From assembly GCA_038246785.1 (NCBI GenBank), contig JBBRVP010000002.1, positions 95,160-159,159 on the forward strand: DNA of 64,000 nucleotides, in the 5' to 3' direction. Shown piece by piece: positions 8,564-16,398 of this stretch (within the stretch, counting starts at the first letter, position 1; the number at the start of each line of letters is the position of its first letter). The translations under genes and the position numbers were made by a program. The notes beneath the pieces were generated by a model, which made no database searches, was not told the origin of the DNA, and saw nothing but the letters and a program-made list of their open reading frames with translations. The DNA is from JBBRVP01 sp038246785 (GTDB lineage: Bacteria; Actinomycetota; Actinomycetes; Jiangellales; Jiangellaceae).

Positions 8564-9640
8564 GTGACGACAGCCGACGACGACCGTACGCGGGTGCTGC
8601 CGGCGCTCGAGCCGACCCGCAGGGCCGCCTCACCGCCGCCGCCCGCATCGACGCCCGCATCGACGACTGCATCGGCGACTGAGCAACCGGCCCGGACGAG
8701 GCGGCGCGGCCGCTGGTGGCGGCGGGCGCTGGTCGCGCTGCTCGTGGCGCTGCTGGTCTTCCCGTTCGTCCTCGTCGCACTGCTCTGGCTGCGCGCGGAC
8801 AAGGTGGACGCCCTCGTCGAGGGCGGGCGCTCGGACGGGACCGTGTACCTGCTGGTCGGTTCCGACGAGCGCTCCGGCCTCACCCGCGAAGAGCGCAACG
8901 CCCTGCACACCGGGGACGCGGCGGGTCGGCGTACGGACACGATCCTGCTCCTCTCGGTGCCCCGCAGCGGCCGCCCGGCGCTCGTGAGCGTCCCCCGCGA
9001 CTCGCTCGTCGAGGTGCCGGGCTACGGCCGGATCCGGATCAACGCCGCGTTCGCCTACGGCGGCCCGCGGCTGCTCGTCCGCACTCTCCAACGCGCCACC
9101 GGAGTCCACATCGACGACTACGTCGAGATCGGCTTCGGCGGCTTCGTCGGCGTCGTCGGCGCCCTCGGGCACGTGGACCTGTGCCTGGACAAGCCGCTGC
9201 AGGACGCCAAGGCGCACGTCGACCTGGCGGCGGGGTGCCAGTCACTGACCCCGACGCAGGCGCTCGGCTACGTCCGGGCCCGCTACAGCGACCCGCGGGG
9301 CGACCTCGGGCGGGTCGAGCGGCAGCGCCAGTTCCTCGGCGCGCTCAGTGACCGCGTGACCAGCCCGGCGGTGCTGCTCAACCCGGTGCGGCTGGTCGAC
9401 GTCGCCGCCCAGGGCGGCGACGCCCTGCGCATCGACCGCACGACGTATCCGTGGGACCTCGTCCGCTTCGGGGTGGCGATGCGGACGGTGAGCGGCAGCG
9501 GCGGCGACCGCATCACCGTGCCGCTGAGCAGCGTCGGCAACACCGTCAGCTGGGACGAGCAGCGGGCCGCCCAGCTGTGGTCGGCCCTGCAGGACGGCCG
9601 CGAGCTCCCCCGCTCGCTGGTGGCGGCGGGCTCGAGTTGA
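8564..9640 (+). CDS. LytR-CpsA-Psr (LCP) family protein, single membrane anchor
   Basis: Protein of 358 residues from GTG 8564, chosen for the leaderless -10 box just upstream; the open frame extends to 8456 but without family similarity. A short Pro/Thr-rich cytoplasmic tail is followed by a transmembrane helix (about residues 48-70, VALLVALLVFPFVLVALLW) and an LCP domain with LLVGSDERSG, RRTDTILLLSVPRSGRP, LVSVPRDSLVEVPG and YVRARYSDPRGDLGRVERQ. It should ligate a lipid-linked polymer to the cell wall on the outer face. Its TGA stop (9638-9640) lies inside a 26-bp perfect palindrome. Confidence 0.88.
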   Translation: MTTADDDRTRVLPALEPTRRAASPPPPASTPASTTASATEQPARTRRRGRWWRRALVALLVALLVFPFVLVALLWLRADKVDALVEGGRSDGTVYLLVGSDERSGLTREERNALHTGDAAGRRTDTILLLSVPRSGRPALVSVPRDSLVEVPGYGRIRINAAFAYGGPRLLVRTLQRATGVHIDDYVEIGFGGFVGVVGALGHVDLCLDKPLQDAKAHVDLAAGCQSLTPTQALGYVRARYSDPRGDLGRVERQRQFLGALSDRVTSPAVLLNPVRLVDVAAQGGDALRIDRTTYPWDLVRFGVAMRTVSGSGGDRITVPLSSVGNTVSWDEQRAAQLWSALQDGRELPRSLVAAGSS

Positions 9641-9660
9641 TCACGTTAACGTGATCAACT
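9635..9660. repeat. 26-bp perfect palindrome overlapping the LCP stop codon
   Basis: The sequence AGTTGATCACGTT and its exact reverse complement abut without a spacer. The gene's TGA stop is part of the left arm, and TGA also occurs on the opposite strand. The GTTGATCA end matches the outer bases of palindromic elements at 2139 and 22851. Confidence 0.85.
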
Positions 9661-9696
9661 CCCCCTTCCCGCGTCCTGCAGGGGTCGGGAAGGGGG
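9661..9696 (+). terminator. GC-rich hairpin after the LCP gene
   Basis: The arms CCCCCTTCCCG (9661-9671) and CGGGAAGGGGG (9686-9696) pair over 11 bp around a 14-base loop, directly after the palindrome. Together they probably terminate LCP transcription before the UDP-glucose dehydrogenase promoter. No U-run is present. Confidence 0.65.
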
Positions 9697-9787
9697 GGTA
9701 CGGCGCGTCAAGGAGCCGCCTCCATCCGGCGGGTGAGCGCCGAGCACCCGCTCGCCCGGTTCGCCGGACCTGCCGGCGACCCGCCGG

Positions 9788-9793
9788 TAGCCT
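9788..9793 (+). promoter_or_regulatory. Candidate -10 box (TAGCCT) for UDP-glucose dehydrogenase
   Basis: TAGCCT lies 36 bases before TTG 9829, giving a leader of about 28 nt that includes CTGGAG as a weak Shine-Dalgarno. It lies downstream of the alternative GTG at 9733 and so favours the TTG start. Confidence 0.45.
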
Positions 9794-9828
9794 GGCGGGA
9801 CCTCGACCGCTCGGCCTGGAGACCCTCG

Positions 9829-11148
9829 TTGGCACCTCGGATCACCGTGATCGGCACCGGATACCTCGGCACCACCCACGCGGCGTGCATGGCCGAGCTG
9901 GGGTTCGACGTGCTCGGGGTCGACACCGACCAGGCCAAGGTCGAGTCGCTGCGGTCCGGGAACGTCCCGTTCTACGAGCCTGACCTGGAGCCGCTGCTGC
10001 GCAAGCACGTCGAGAGCGGGCGGTTACGGTTCGGCACTTCCGCACAGGAGGCGGCGGACATCGGCGACGTGCACTTCCTCTGCGTAGGCACCCCGCAGAG
10101 CAGGCACGGGCTGGCCGCCGACCTGCGCCACGTGCACGCGGCGCTCGACTCGCTCGCGCCGCTGCTCGCCCGCGACTGCCTGGTGGTGGGCAAGTCGACC
10201 GTCCCGGTCGGTACGGCAGTGGGCCTCGCCGAACGCCTGAGCGAGCTGGCCCCGGCCGGCGCCGGTGCCGAGCTCGCCTGGAACCCCGAGTTCCTGCGCG
10301 AGGGGTACGCCGTCGAGGACACCCTGCACCCGGACCGGCTCGTCTTCGGCGTCCGGTCGGACTCGGCGCTGGTCCGGTTGCGCGAGGTCTACGCCGCGGC
10401 CATCGACGACGGCGCCCCGGTGGTGGTCACCGACTTCCCGACCGCCGAGCTCGTCAAGGTCAGCGCCAACGCGTTCCTCGCCACGAAGGTCTCCTTCATC
10501 AACGCGATCGCGGAGATCTGCGAGATCACCGGTGCCGACGTCGTCCAGCTCGCCGACGCGCTCGGCCACGACCAGCGGATCGGCCGCTCGTTCCTCAACG
10601 CCGGCGTCGGCTTCGGCGGCGGCTGCCTGCCCAAGGACATCCGGGCGTTCATGGCGCGCGCCGGCGAGCTCGGAGCCGCCCATGCCCTGACGTTCCTGCA
10701 GGAGGTCGACGCGATCAACATGCGGCGGCGTGGCCGGGTCGTGGAGGTCGCCCGCGAGCTCGCCGGCGGGTCGTTCCTCGGGCAGCGGGTCGCCGTGCTC
10801 GGCGCGGCGTTCAAGCCGAACTCCGACGACATCCGCGACTCCCCGGCGCTCAACGTGGCCGGGCAGATCCAGCTGCAGGGCGGGGCGGTGAGCGTCTACG
10901 ACCCCAAGGCGATGGACAACGCCGTCAAGCTGTTCCCGACCCTCGACTACGCAGATTCCGTCGTCGAGGCCTGCCACCGCGCCGACGTGGTGCTGCACCT
11001 CACCGAGTGGCCGGAGTTTCGCGAGCTCGATCCCGCCGTGCTCGCCGAGGTCGTCTCGCGCCGCAACGTCGTCGACGGCCGCAACTGTCTCGACGTGGAC
11101 GCCTGGCGGGCCGCCGGCTGGACCTACCGCGGCCTGGGCCGCCCCTGA
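9829..11148 (+). CDS. UDP-glucose 6-dehydrogenase
   Basis: NAD-dependent oxidation of UDP-glucose to UDP-glucuronate in the cytoplasm, feeding acidic polysaccharide synthesis. The protein has 439 residues from TTG 9829. The NAD-binding loop GTGYLGTTHA follows the start closely, the catalytic cysteine is in GVGFGGGCLPKDIRAF, and the C-terminal UDP-binding domain holds AAFKPNSDDIRDSPAL. TTG 9829 was chosen because the fold begins at once and a -10 box lies just upstream; GTG 9733 would add 32 residues of unconvincing composition. The 3' end overlaps the convergent purE gene by 25 bp. Confidence 0.92.
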   Translation: MAPRITVIGTGYLGTTHAACMAELGFDVLGVDTDQAKVESLRSGNVPFYEPDLEPLLRKHVESGRLRFGTSAQEAADIGDVHFLCVGTPQSRHGLAADLRHVHAALDSLAPLLARDCLVVGKSTVPVGTAVGLAERLSELAPAGAGAELAWNPEFLREGYAVEDTLHPDRLVFGVRSDSALVRLREVYAAAIDDGAPVVVTDFPTAELVKVSANAFLATKVSFINAIAEICEITGADVVQLADALGHDQRIGRSFLNAGVGFGGGCLPKDIRAFMARAGELGAAHALTFLQEVDAINMRRRGRVVEVARELAGGSFLGQRVAVLGAAFKPNSDDIRDSPALNVAGQIQLQGGAVSVYDPKAMDNAVKLFPTLDYADSVVEACHRADVVLHLTEWPEFRELDPAVLAEVVSRRNVVDGRNCLDVDAWRAAGWTYRGLGRP

Positions 11149-11666
11149 TCCTCCCCCGAGCGGGCCGCGCGCAGGGCGTCCCCCTTCGCCCGTGCTTGGA
11201 CCTCCAGGTCCGCCTGGAACGCGTCCATCCGTGCCCGCAGCCGCGCATCGGACGTCGCCAGCACCCGCACGGCGAGCAGCCCGGCGTTGCGGGCCCCGCC
11301 GATCGAGACGGTCGCCACGGGGACCCCGCCCGGCATCTGCACGATCGACAGCAGAGAGTCGAGCCCATCGAGGTGGGCCGCCGGCACCGGCACGCCGATC
11401 ACCGGCAGGGGGGTCACCGACGCCAGCATGCCGGGCAGGTGGGCCGCTCCGCCGGCACCGGCGATCAGCACCCGCAGCCCGCGCCCGGCCGCCCCCGAGC
11501 CGTACGCCAGCATCGCCTTCGGCATCCGGTGCGCAGACACCACCTCGACCTCGTGCGGGACGTCGAAGTCCGCCAGCACCGCCGAGGCGGCCGCCATCAC
11601 CGGCCAGTCGGAGTCCGAGCCCATGACCACGCCGACAATCGCGGTACTCATGTGCGGCTCACTCAT
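11124..11666 (-). CDS. purE: N5-carboxyaminoimidazole ribonucleotide mutase PurE
   Basis: Protein of 180 residues that converts N5-CAIR to CAIR in de novo purine synthesis. Class I PurE signatures are visible: GSDSDWPVM, the active-site SAHRMPKAML and GAGGAAHLPGM. The length fits class I PurE (about 160-180). The ATG at 11666 overlaps the purK stop by eight bases; an in-frame ATG at 11651 is an alternative start. It is co-transcribed with purK, the enzyme that makes its substrate. The C-terminal tail overlaps the convergent dehydrogenase gene. Confidence 0.95.
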   Translation of the reverse strand: MSEPHMSTAIVGVVMGSDSDWPVMAAASAVLADFDVPHEVEVVSAHRMPKAMLAYGSGAAGRGLRVLIAGAGGAAHLPGMLASVTPLPVIGVPVPAAHLDGLDSLLSIVQMPGGVPVATVSIGGARNAGLLAVRVLATSDARLRARMDAFQADLEVQARAKGDALRAARSGEDQGRPRPR

Positions 11667-12843
11667 CGATGGCTCCAGCGAGGTAGGCCGCGGCGTTCCG
11701 CACCCGGGCGCGGACGTCGTCGAGGTCGGCGCCGTACGCCGTCACGTGCCCCAGCTTCCGCCCCGGGTGCACCGCCTTGCCGTACCACTGCAGCTTCAGC
11801 GCAGGATCCCGGGCGAGGACATGGCGGTAGGCGGGGTAGGTCTCGGCGAGGTCAATGCCGAGCACGTTCGCCATCACGGTCCACGTGGCGCGCGAGCGTG
11901 GCGAACCCAGCGGCAGGTCGAGCACCGCCCGCAGGTGGTTCTCGAACTGCGACGTGACCGCGCCGTCGATGCTCCAGTGCCCGCTGTTGTGCGGGCGCAT
12001 CGCCAGCTCGTTGACGAGCAGCCCGCCACCGGTGGTCTCGAACAGCTCGACGGCCAGCAGCCCGACGACGTCCAGCTCGGCCGCCACCTGCAGAGCGAGC
12101 CGCTGCGCGGACTCGGCGAGAGCGTCGGACAGGCCGGGCGCCGGCGCGACCACCTCGACGCAGATGCCGTCGCGTTGCACCGACTCGACGACCGGGTACG
12201 CCACCGCCTGGCCGTGTGGCGAGCGGGCCACCACCGCGGACAGCTCGCGGGCGAAGTCGACCCGCTCCTCGGCGAGGACGGGTACGCCGGCCCGGAACGG
12301 CTGCCCGCCGGCCGGGTCGTCCGCTGCGGTGACCGTCCACACCCCGCGCCCGTCGTAACCCCCGCGCGAGGTCTTGAGCACCAGCGGCCAGCCCAGCGCC
12401 GTCCCCGAATCGGGGAGGTCGGCGGCCGAGGCCGGCGCCCGCCAGGCGGGGCAGGGCAGCCCGGCGGCGCTCAGCCGGCGCCGCATCGCCAGCTTGTCCT
12501 GGGCGTACGCAAGCGCGCCCGCCCCCGGCCGCAGCACGTGACCGTCGGCCTCGAGCGCTTGCAGGATCTCGCCGGGCACGTGCTCGTGGTCGAACGTGAC
12601 GACGTCGCAGCCGGCGGCGAAGCGCCGTACGTCGGCCAGCCCACGCTCGTCGCCCACGACCAGGTCGGCGACGACGCGAGCCGCCGAGGCGTGCGCGCTG
12701 TCGGACAGCACCCGCAGACCGACGCCGAGCGCGGCCGCCGCCGGCGCCGTCATCCGGGCCAGCTGCCCGCCGCCGACCATGCCCACGACGGGAAAGCCGC
12801 CGACTCGGGAACCGGTCGGCGAGATCGCGGGTGCTGCGGTCAC
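11659..12843 (-). CDS. purK: N5-carboxyaminoimidazole ribonucleotide synthase PurK
   Basis: ATP-grasp enzyme of 394 residues that carboxylates AIR to N5-CAIR. The pre-ATP-grasp domain starts VVGMVGGGQLARM, the ATP-grasp core includes LVLKTSRGGYDGRG, and the metal site region is VELFETTGGGLLVNELAMR followed by HNSGHWSIDG. It starts with GTG at 12843, 7 nt after a TAGGCT -10 box, so its mRNA is probably leaderless. It is divergent from gtrA and coupled to purE by overlap. Confidence 0.96.
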   Translation of the reverse strand: MTAAPAISPTGSRVGGFPVVGMVGGGQLARMTAPAAAALGVGLRVLSDSAHASAARVVADLVVGDERGLADVRRFAAGCDVVTFDHEHVPGEILQALEADGHVLRPGAGALAYAQDKLAMRRRLSAAGLPCPAWRAPASAADLPDSGTALGWPLVLKTSRGGYDGRGVWTVTAADDPAGGQPFRAGVPVLAEERVDFARELSAVVARSPHGQAVAYPVVESVQRDGICVEVVAPAPGLSDALAESAQRLALQVAAELDVVGLLAVELFETTGGGLLVNELAMRPHNSGHWSIDGAVTSQFENHLRAVLDLPLGSPRSRATWTVMANVLGIDLAETYPAYRHVLARDPALKLQWYGKAVHPGRKLGHVTAYGADLDDVRARVRNAAAYLAGAIDE

Positions 12844-12850
12844 GGCGGCG

Positions 12851-12856
12851 AGCCTA
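12851..12856 (-). promoter_or_regulatory. -10 box (TAGGCT) for leaderless purK
   Basis: On the minus strand TAGGCT is followed by 7 nt and the GTG start of purK. The same hexamer on the other strand serves gtrA 34 bp away, making a compact back-to-back promoter pair. Confidence 0.6.
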
Positions 12857-12889
12857 GTGAGGTCGTCGGCGCCCGGCCGCTGTCGACCG

Positions 12890-12895
12890 TAGGCT
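12890..12895 (+). promoter_or_regulatory. -10 box (TAGGCT) for leaderless gtrA-family gene
   Basis: TAGGCT is followed by 6 nt and the GTG at 12902, with no Shine-Dalgarno between. It is paired with the divergent purK promoter. Confidence 0.6.
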
Positions 12896-12901
12896 TGCCC
12901 G

Positions 12902-13483
12902 GTGCCCGACCGTTCCCGCCGCGGCCCCTTCGCGGCCTACTACCGCATGCATCACCTGGTCCGGGAGGGCATGAAGTTCCTTGCGGTGGGCGGCCTCGGC
13001 TACGTCGTCGACGTCGGCCTGTTCAACGTGCTGCGCTACGTCGGCGGCGAGGGACCGTTGTACGACCGGCCGATCAGCGCCAAGGTCGTCTCCACCGTCG
13101 TGGCGACCCTCGTCACCTACGCCGGCAACCGGTTCTGGACGTTTCGGCACCGGCGACGTACCGGCTACGCCCGCGAGTACGCGCTGTTCTTCGTCCTCAA
13201 CGCCGTGGGACTCGCCATCTCCGTGGGCTGCCTGGCACTCTCGCACTACGTGCTCGATCTGCGCTCGCCGTTGGCCGACAACATCTCTGCCAACATCGTC
13301 GGCCTCGGACTGGCGGCGCTGTTCCGCTTCTGGTCCTATCGTCGCTGGGTGTTCCCTGAGCTGCACCTCGTGGAGGAGGTCGCGCCCGAGCCGTCGGCGG
13401 ACGGCGAGCCGGTCACTCCCCCGGCCAGCGAGCAGGCCGCCCCTCCGCGAACGCTGCCACGCCCTCGCGCCGGTCGCCGCTGA
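12902..13483 (+). CDS. GtrA-like family membrane protein
   Basis: Protein of 193 residues with four hydrophobic segments between about 22 and 150 and the GtrA signatures FLAVGGLGYVVDVGLFNVL, YAGNRFWTFRHRR and LFRFWSYRRWVF. GtrA-like proteins are proposed flippases for polyprenyl-phosphate sugars in cell-envelope glycosylation. The last 40 residues are a Pro/Glu-rich cytoplasmic tail. GTG 12902 is preceded by a leaderless-type promoter. The 3' end overlaps the convergent enoyl-CoA hydratase gene by 71 bp. Confidence 0.88.
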   Translation: MPDRSRRGPFAAYYRMHHLVREGMKFLAVGGLGYVVDVGLFNVLRYVGGEGPLYDRPISAKVVSTVVATLVTYAGNRFWTFRHRRRTGYAREYALFFVLNAVGLAISVGCLALSHYVLDLRSPLADNISANIVGLGLAALFRFWSYRRWVFPELHLVEEVAPEPSADGEPVTPPASEQAAPPRTLPRPRAGRR

Positions 13484-14249
13484 AGGCGGTCGCCCGCCAC
13501 AGCGCGTCCTCTATCTCCAGCCCGGCCGCGAGGTCTGTGCCGAGCCCGAGCCGCATCGCCCGCTTGGCGTTGCGCACCCCCACCGGCGAGTGCCGGGCAA
13601 CTGCCGTCGCGATCTCCACCGCAGCCGCCCGGGCTTGGCCCGCCGGCACCAGGCGGTCGGCGACGCCGAGCCGGTGGGCCTCCGCGGCATCGATGCGCCG
13701 GGCAGTGAAGACGAGGTCGGCCGCCCGCGACCAACCGACCCGCCGGGTCAGCAGCTGAGTGCCGCCCCCGCCGGGGATCACACCGACGGAGACCTCGGGC
13801 AGTCCGAGCACGGCTGTCTCGTCGACGACCACGAGGTCGGCAGCGAGCGCGAGTTCGAGGCCGCCGCCGAGCGCGTAGCCGGCCACCGCCGCCACGACCG
13901 GCACCGGGAGGGCGAGGACTCCGCCGTACGCCGCCCGGGCCAGCGGCCGTTGCCGGCGCAACTCGTCGTCGGTGAAGTCGTTGCGCTCCTTGAGGTCGGC
14001 GCCCACGCAGAACGCGCGTGCCTGGCTGGAGCTCAGCACGACCGCGCGCACGGCCGGATCACCGGCCAGGGCCGCAGTGGCGTCGCCGAGGTCGCGGGCC
14101 TGCTGGGTGGACACGGCGTTGAGGGCCTGCGGCCGGTCGAGCACGAGTTCGGCGACGTACGGCGCGCCCTCGACCGGCCCGATCCGCACCCCGGCGTACC
14201 GGCGCTCGGTCACCAGCTGGCTGGTCTGCGCGCTCGGCTGGTCCGCCAC
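13413..14249 (-). CDS. Enoyl-CoA hydratase/isomerase family protein
   Basis: Crotonase-fold protein of 278 residues. Visible motifs are ELVLDRPQALNAVSTQQ, the oxyanion-hole loop FCVGADLKERNDF, GYALGGGLELALAADLVV (first catalytic Glu) and GLPEVSVGVIPGGGGTQLL (second catalytic Glu). Both glutamates are present, so true hydratase activity on enoyl-CoA is plausible. GTG 14249 was chosen because it lies just after the stop of the cyclase gene (14260). The gene follows the cyclase gene on the same strand with 10 bp between them. The physiological substrate cannot be assigned. Confidence 0.88.
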   Translation of the reverse strand: MADQPSAQTSQLVTERRYAGVRIGPVEGAPYVAELVLDRPQALNAVSTQQARDLGDATAALAGDPAVRAVVLSSSQARAFCVGADLKERNDFTDDELRRQRPLARAAYGGVLALPVPVVAAVAGYALGGGLELALAADLVVVDETAVLGLPEVSVGVIPGGGGTQLLTRRVGWSRAADLVFTARRIDAAEAHRLGVADRLVPAGQARAAAVEIATAVARHSPVGVRNAKRAMRLGLGTDLAAGLEIEDALWRATAFSGDRREGVAAFAEGRPARWPGE

Positions 14250-14259
14250 GCCGGCGACC

Positions 14260-15297
14260 CTAGTCGACCACCGGCACCGCGCCGGCCGGCGCCGGAGCCG
14301 GCGCCGGTGGCCGGCGATCGGCGTGCGCGACGGCACAGGAGGAGGTCAGCCCCAGCCCGCGGACGCTGCGCGGCCGCAGCGGCCGCAGCATGAGCTCCGG
14401 GTCGCCGGCCAGCGCCGCGGCCGTCGCCTCGTCGACCACGACCCGGTTGCGCTTGGCGACGCTGGTGAGCCGGCTGGCCCGGTTGACCACCTCGCCGTAG
14501 ACGTCGCCCAGACGGGTCAGCACGGTGCCGGTCGCGACACCGACCCGCAGGTCCGGCATGCCCGGTTCGGCCGAGACGTCCGCGATCAGACCGAGTGCCA
14601 CGTCGACGCCCTGCCGCGACGTGACGGCAACGAACAACACCGAGTCGCCCAGCGTCTTGACCACCCGCGCCTGGTGCGCCGCCACCCGGTCACCCGCCCG
14701 GGCCTCGAACCGCTCGACCAGGTCGGCCAGCGCGGTGCCCTTGAGCCGACGGGACAGCCGCGTGAATCCGACCAGGTCGGCGAAACCGACCGTGAGCGGC
14801 GCGGCCAGCAGCCCGACCTCGGCCGAGCCGAGGCGCTCCATGCACAGGGCTGCGGCCGCCAGATGCCGCTGCCAGGCGTAGGCCTGCAGCTCACGGAACT
14901 GCGGCACGACCCGCTCGGCGATGCCGTACGCGGTCGCCAGCCGGCTCGTGCCCTCCCCCACCCCGACGCGGCGCTCGACGAGCTCGGCCACGGTCTCGGT
15001 CTCCCACTCGGCGAGCCGCGCCATCGTGGAGCCGACCGCCCGGACGAGCTGCAGTGCGCTCGCCTCGTCGAGCGTCCCGTCGTCGACGAGCCCGCGCAGC
15101 CGCGTGAGGGCATCGACGTCGGCGTCGGTGAACGCGGCCGCGCCGCCCACGTCGGCGAAGCCGAGGGCACGCCAGAGCCGGCGCGCCGAATCGACGCTGA
15201 TGCCCGCCGCGGCCGAGGCCTCCTCGCGGGTCCAGCGGGGGACGTCGCCCAAGAGCCGCCGCTCGAGCTCGCCGGGGGTCGGGCGCTCGACGGTCAC
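14260..15297 (-). CDS. Class III adenylate/guanylate cyclase, Rv1264-like architecture
   Basis: Protein of 345 residues that makes cyclic nucleotide from NTP. The C-terminal cyclase domain (about 165-330) shows the metal aspartates in VGFADLVGFTRLSRR and VVKTLGDSVLFVA, and the transition-state Asn/Arg pair in VYGEVVNRASRLTSVAK. The N-terminal 160 residues are helical, with a MerR-like ISVDSARRLWRALGF start, resembling the autoinhibitory domain of the mycobacterial pH-sensing cyclase Rv1264 (from memory). No membrane segment. GTG 15297 was chosen for its strong GGAGGAGG Shine-Dalgarno five bases upstream; a GTG at 15363 overlapping the birA stop would add 22 residues. Confidence 0.85.
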   Translation of the reverse strand: MTVERPTPGELERRLLGDVPRWTREEASAAAGISVDSARRLWRALGFADVGGAAAFTDADVDALTRLRGLVDDGTLDEASALQLVRAVGSTMARLAEWETETVAELVERRVGVGEGTSRLATAYGIAERVVPQFRELQAYAWQRHLAAAALCMERLGSAEVGLLAAPLTVGFADLVGFTRLSRRLKGTALADLVERFEARAGDRVAAHQARVVKTLGDSVLFVAVTSRQGVDVALGLIADVSAEPGMPDLRVGVATGTVLTRLGDVYGEVVNRASRLTSVAKRNRVVVDEATAAALAGDPELMLRPLRPRSVRGLGLTSSCAVAHADRRPPAPAPAPAGAVPVVD

Positions 15298-15359
15298 GCT
15301 CGCCTCCTCCAGGTGCTCGGATGCCACGGCGCCGTCCCGCGGGCGCCATCCTGGTGCAC

Positions 15360-16166
15360 TCACCGCACGTGCACGACATCCCCCGCACCGAGCGCGAGCC
15401 GCCGGCCGGTCCCCTCGACCACGACGAGCCGGCCTTGCCCGTCGACGTCGGTGGCCGTCCCGCCGACCTGCCCCCCATCCGGGAGGGCCACGCGCACTCG
15501 CCGCCCCAGAGTGGCGCAGCGCCCGCGGTAGGCCGCCCGCAGCGCGTCCTGCGCCGCGTCCCCGCCGGACTCCCAGGACGACAGCCGCCCGTCGAGCGCC
15601 GCGAGTACGCGCAGCAGCAGCTGGGAGCGGTCGACGCGCGCCCCCTCGAAGAGCAGCGAGGTGGCGGCCGGCGGCAGGTCGGCCGCCGACGCCGACACGT
15701 TGAGGCCGCAGCCGAGCACGGCCAGGCCGCCGACCCGCTCGACGAGGATGCCGGCCAGCTTGCGGTCGCCGACGAGCACGTCGTTGGGCCACTTCAGCAG
15801 GGGACGTACGGAGGCTTCGGTGAGTCCCTCGACCGCCTCCACCACCGCCAGCCCGGTCAGCAGCGGCAGCCACGTCCAGCGATCGGCGGGAACACCGGCC
15901 GGGGCGACGACGACCGAGACGGTGAGTCCCGCGCGCGGCGGCGAGGCCCATCCCCGGCCGAGCCGGCCCCGGCCGGCGGTCTGCAGCTCGGCGACCAGCA
16001 CCTGGCCGGGCTGCGCCTGTCCGGCCCGGGCGGCGGCGGCCAGGTCGGCGTTCGTGGACCCGGTCTTCGCGACGACCTCCACGGCAGCCCACCGGCGCCC
16101 CGCCGCCGGCAGCGCCGCCCGAAGGGCGGCGGCGTCGAGCGCGGCGACGTCCCCGGGCGGGCTCAT
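15360..16166 (-). CDS. birA: Biotin--[acetyl-CoA carboxylase] ligase BirA (no DNA-binding domain)
   Basis: Protein of 268 residues that activates biotin as biotinyl-AMP and attaches it to the biotin carrier of acyl-CoA carboxylases. Seen: TGSTNADLAAA, the biotin-AMP loop GRGRLGRGWASPP and KWPNDVLVGDRKLAGIL, followed by the C-terminal SH3-like domain. The N-terminal helix-turn-helix of E. coli BirA is absent, so it is a ligase rather than a repressor. The ATG at 16166 overlaps a 34-codon ORF by ATGA. Divergent neighbour is accD, whose partner biotinylated subunit would be the substrate. Confidence 0.93.
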   Translation of the reverse strand: MSPPGDVAALDAAALRAALPAAGRRWAAVEVVAKTGSTNADLAAAARAGQAQPGQVLVAELQTAGRGRLGRGWASPPRAGLTVSVVVAPAGVPADRWTWLPLLTGLAVVEAVEGLTEASVRPLLKWPNDVLVGDRKLAGILVERVGGLAVLGCGLNVSASAADLPPAATSLLFEGARVDRSQLLLRVLAALDGRLSSWESGGDAAQDALRAAYRGRCATLGRRVRVALPDGGQVGGTATDVDGQGRLVVVEGTGRRLALGAGDVVHVR

Positions 16167-16267
16167 CGATCGGCGTCGGGATTGCTCGGGGCGACCGCCC
16201 GGTGCGGCAGCGGCCCGCCGTGCTCCGGCAGCACCCGGGCGAGCAGGTCGCCGGAATCGTAGGTCAT
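16163..16267 (-). CDS. Small 34-codon ORF coupled to birA (possible leaderless leader peptide)
   Basis: The predicted peptide starts MTYDSGDLLARVLPEHGGP and ends PDADR. Its TGA overlaps the birA ATG (ATGA), and a TAGCGT -10 box lies 8 nt before its ATG, the same spacing as other leaderless genes here. If that promoter is real, this ORF is the first translated unit of the birA mRNA and birA is reached by termination-reinitiation. No family was recognised and no secretion or membrane signal is seen. It could be spurious. Confidence 0.4.
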   Translation of the reverse strand: MTYDSGDLLARVLPEHGGPLPHRAVAPSNPDADR

Positions 16268-16275
16268 GCCGCCGC

Positions 16276-16281
16276 ACGCTA
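16276..16281 (-). promoter_or_regulatory. Candidate -10 box (TAGCGT) for the small ORF and birA
   Basis: On the minus strand TAGCGT is followed by GCGGCGGC and ATG 16267. It is divergent from the accD promoter at 16386. Confidence 0.45.
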
Positions 16282-16385
16282 TCGACGGCCGCACGACGGG
16301 TGTCACGGTGCTGGTCGTGACCGCCGCCGGGGCGCAGTCCCGCGAGCACACCCTTCCGGTCGGCTGAGCCAGGGCCCGCCCGCAC

Positions 16386-16391
16386 TAGGCT
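16386..16391 (+). promoter_or_regulatory. -10 box (TAGGCT) for leaderless accD
   Basis: TAGGCT is followed by 7 nt and ATG 16399, without a Shine-Dalgarno. Confidence 0.6.
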
Positions 16392-16398
16392 CGCGACC

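Noticed and set aside
9733..9828. GTG 9733 as the start of UDP-glucose dehydrogenase
   Set aside because: The 32 added residues look random and the promoter box at 9788 lies within them. TTG 9829 starts directly before the NAD-binding fold. Not fully excluded.
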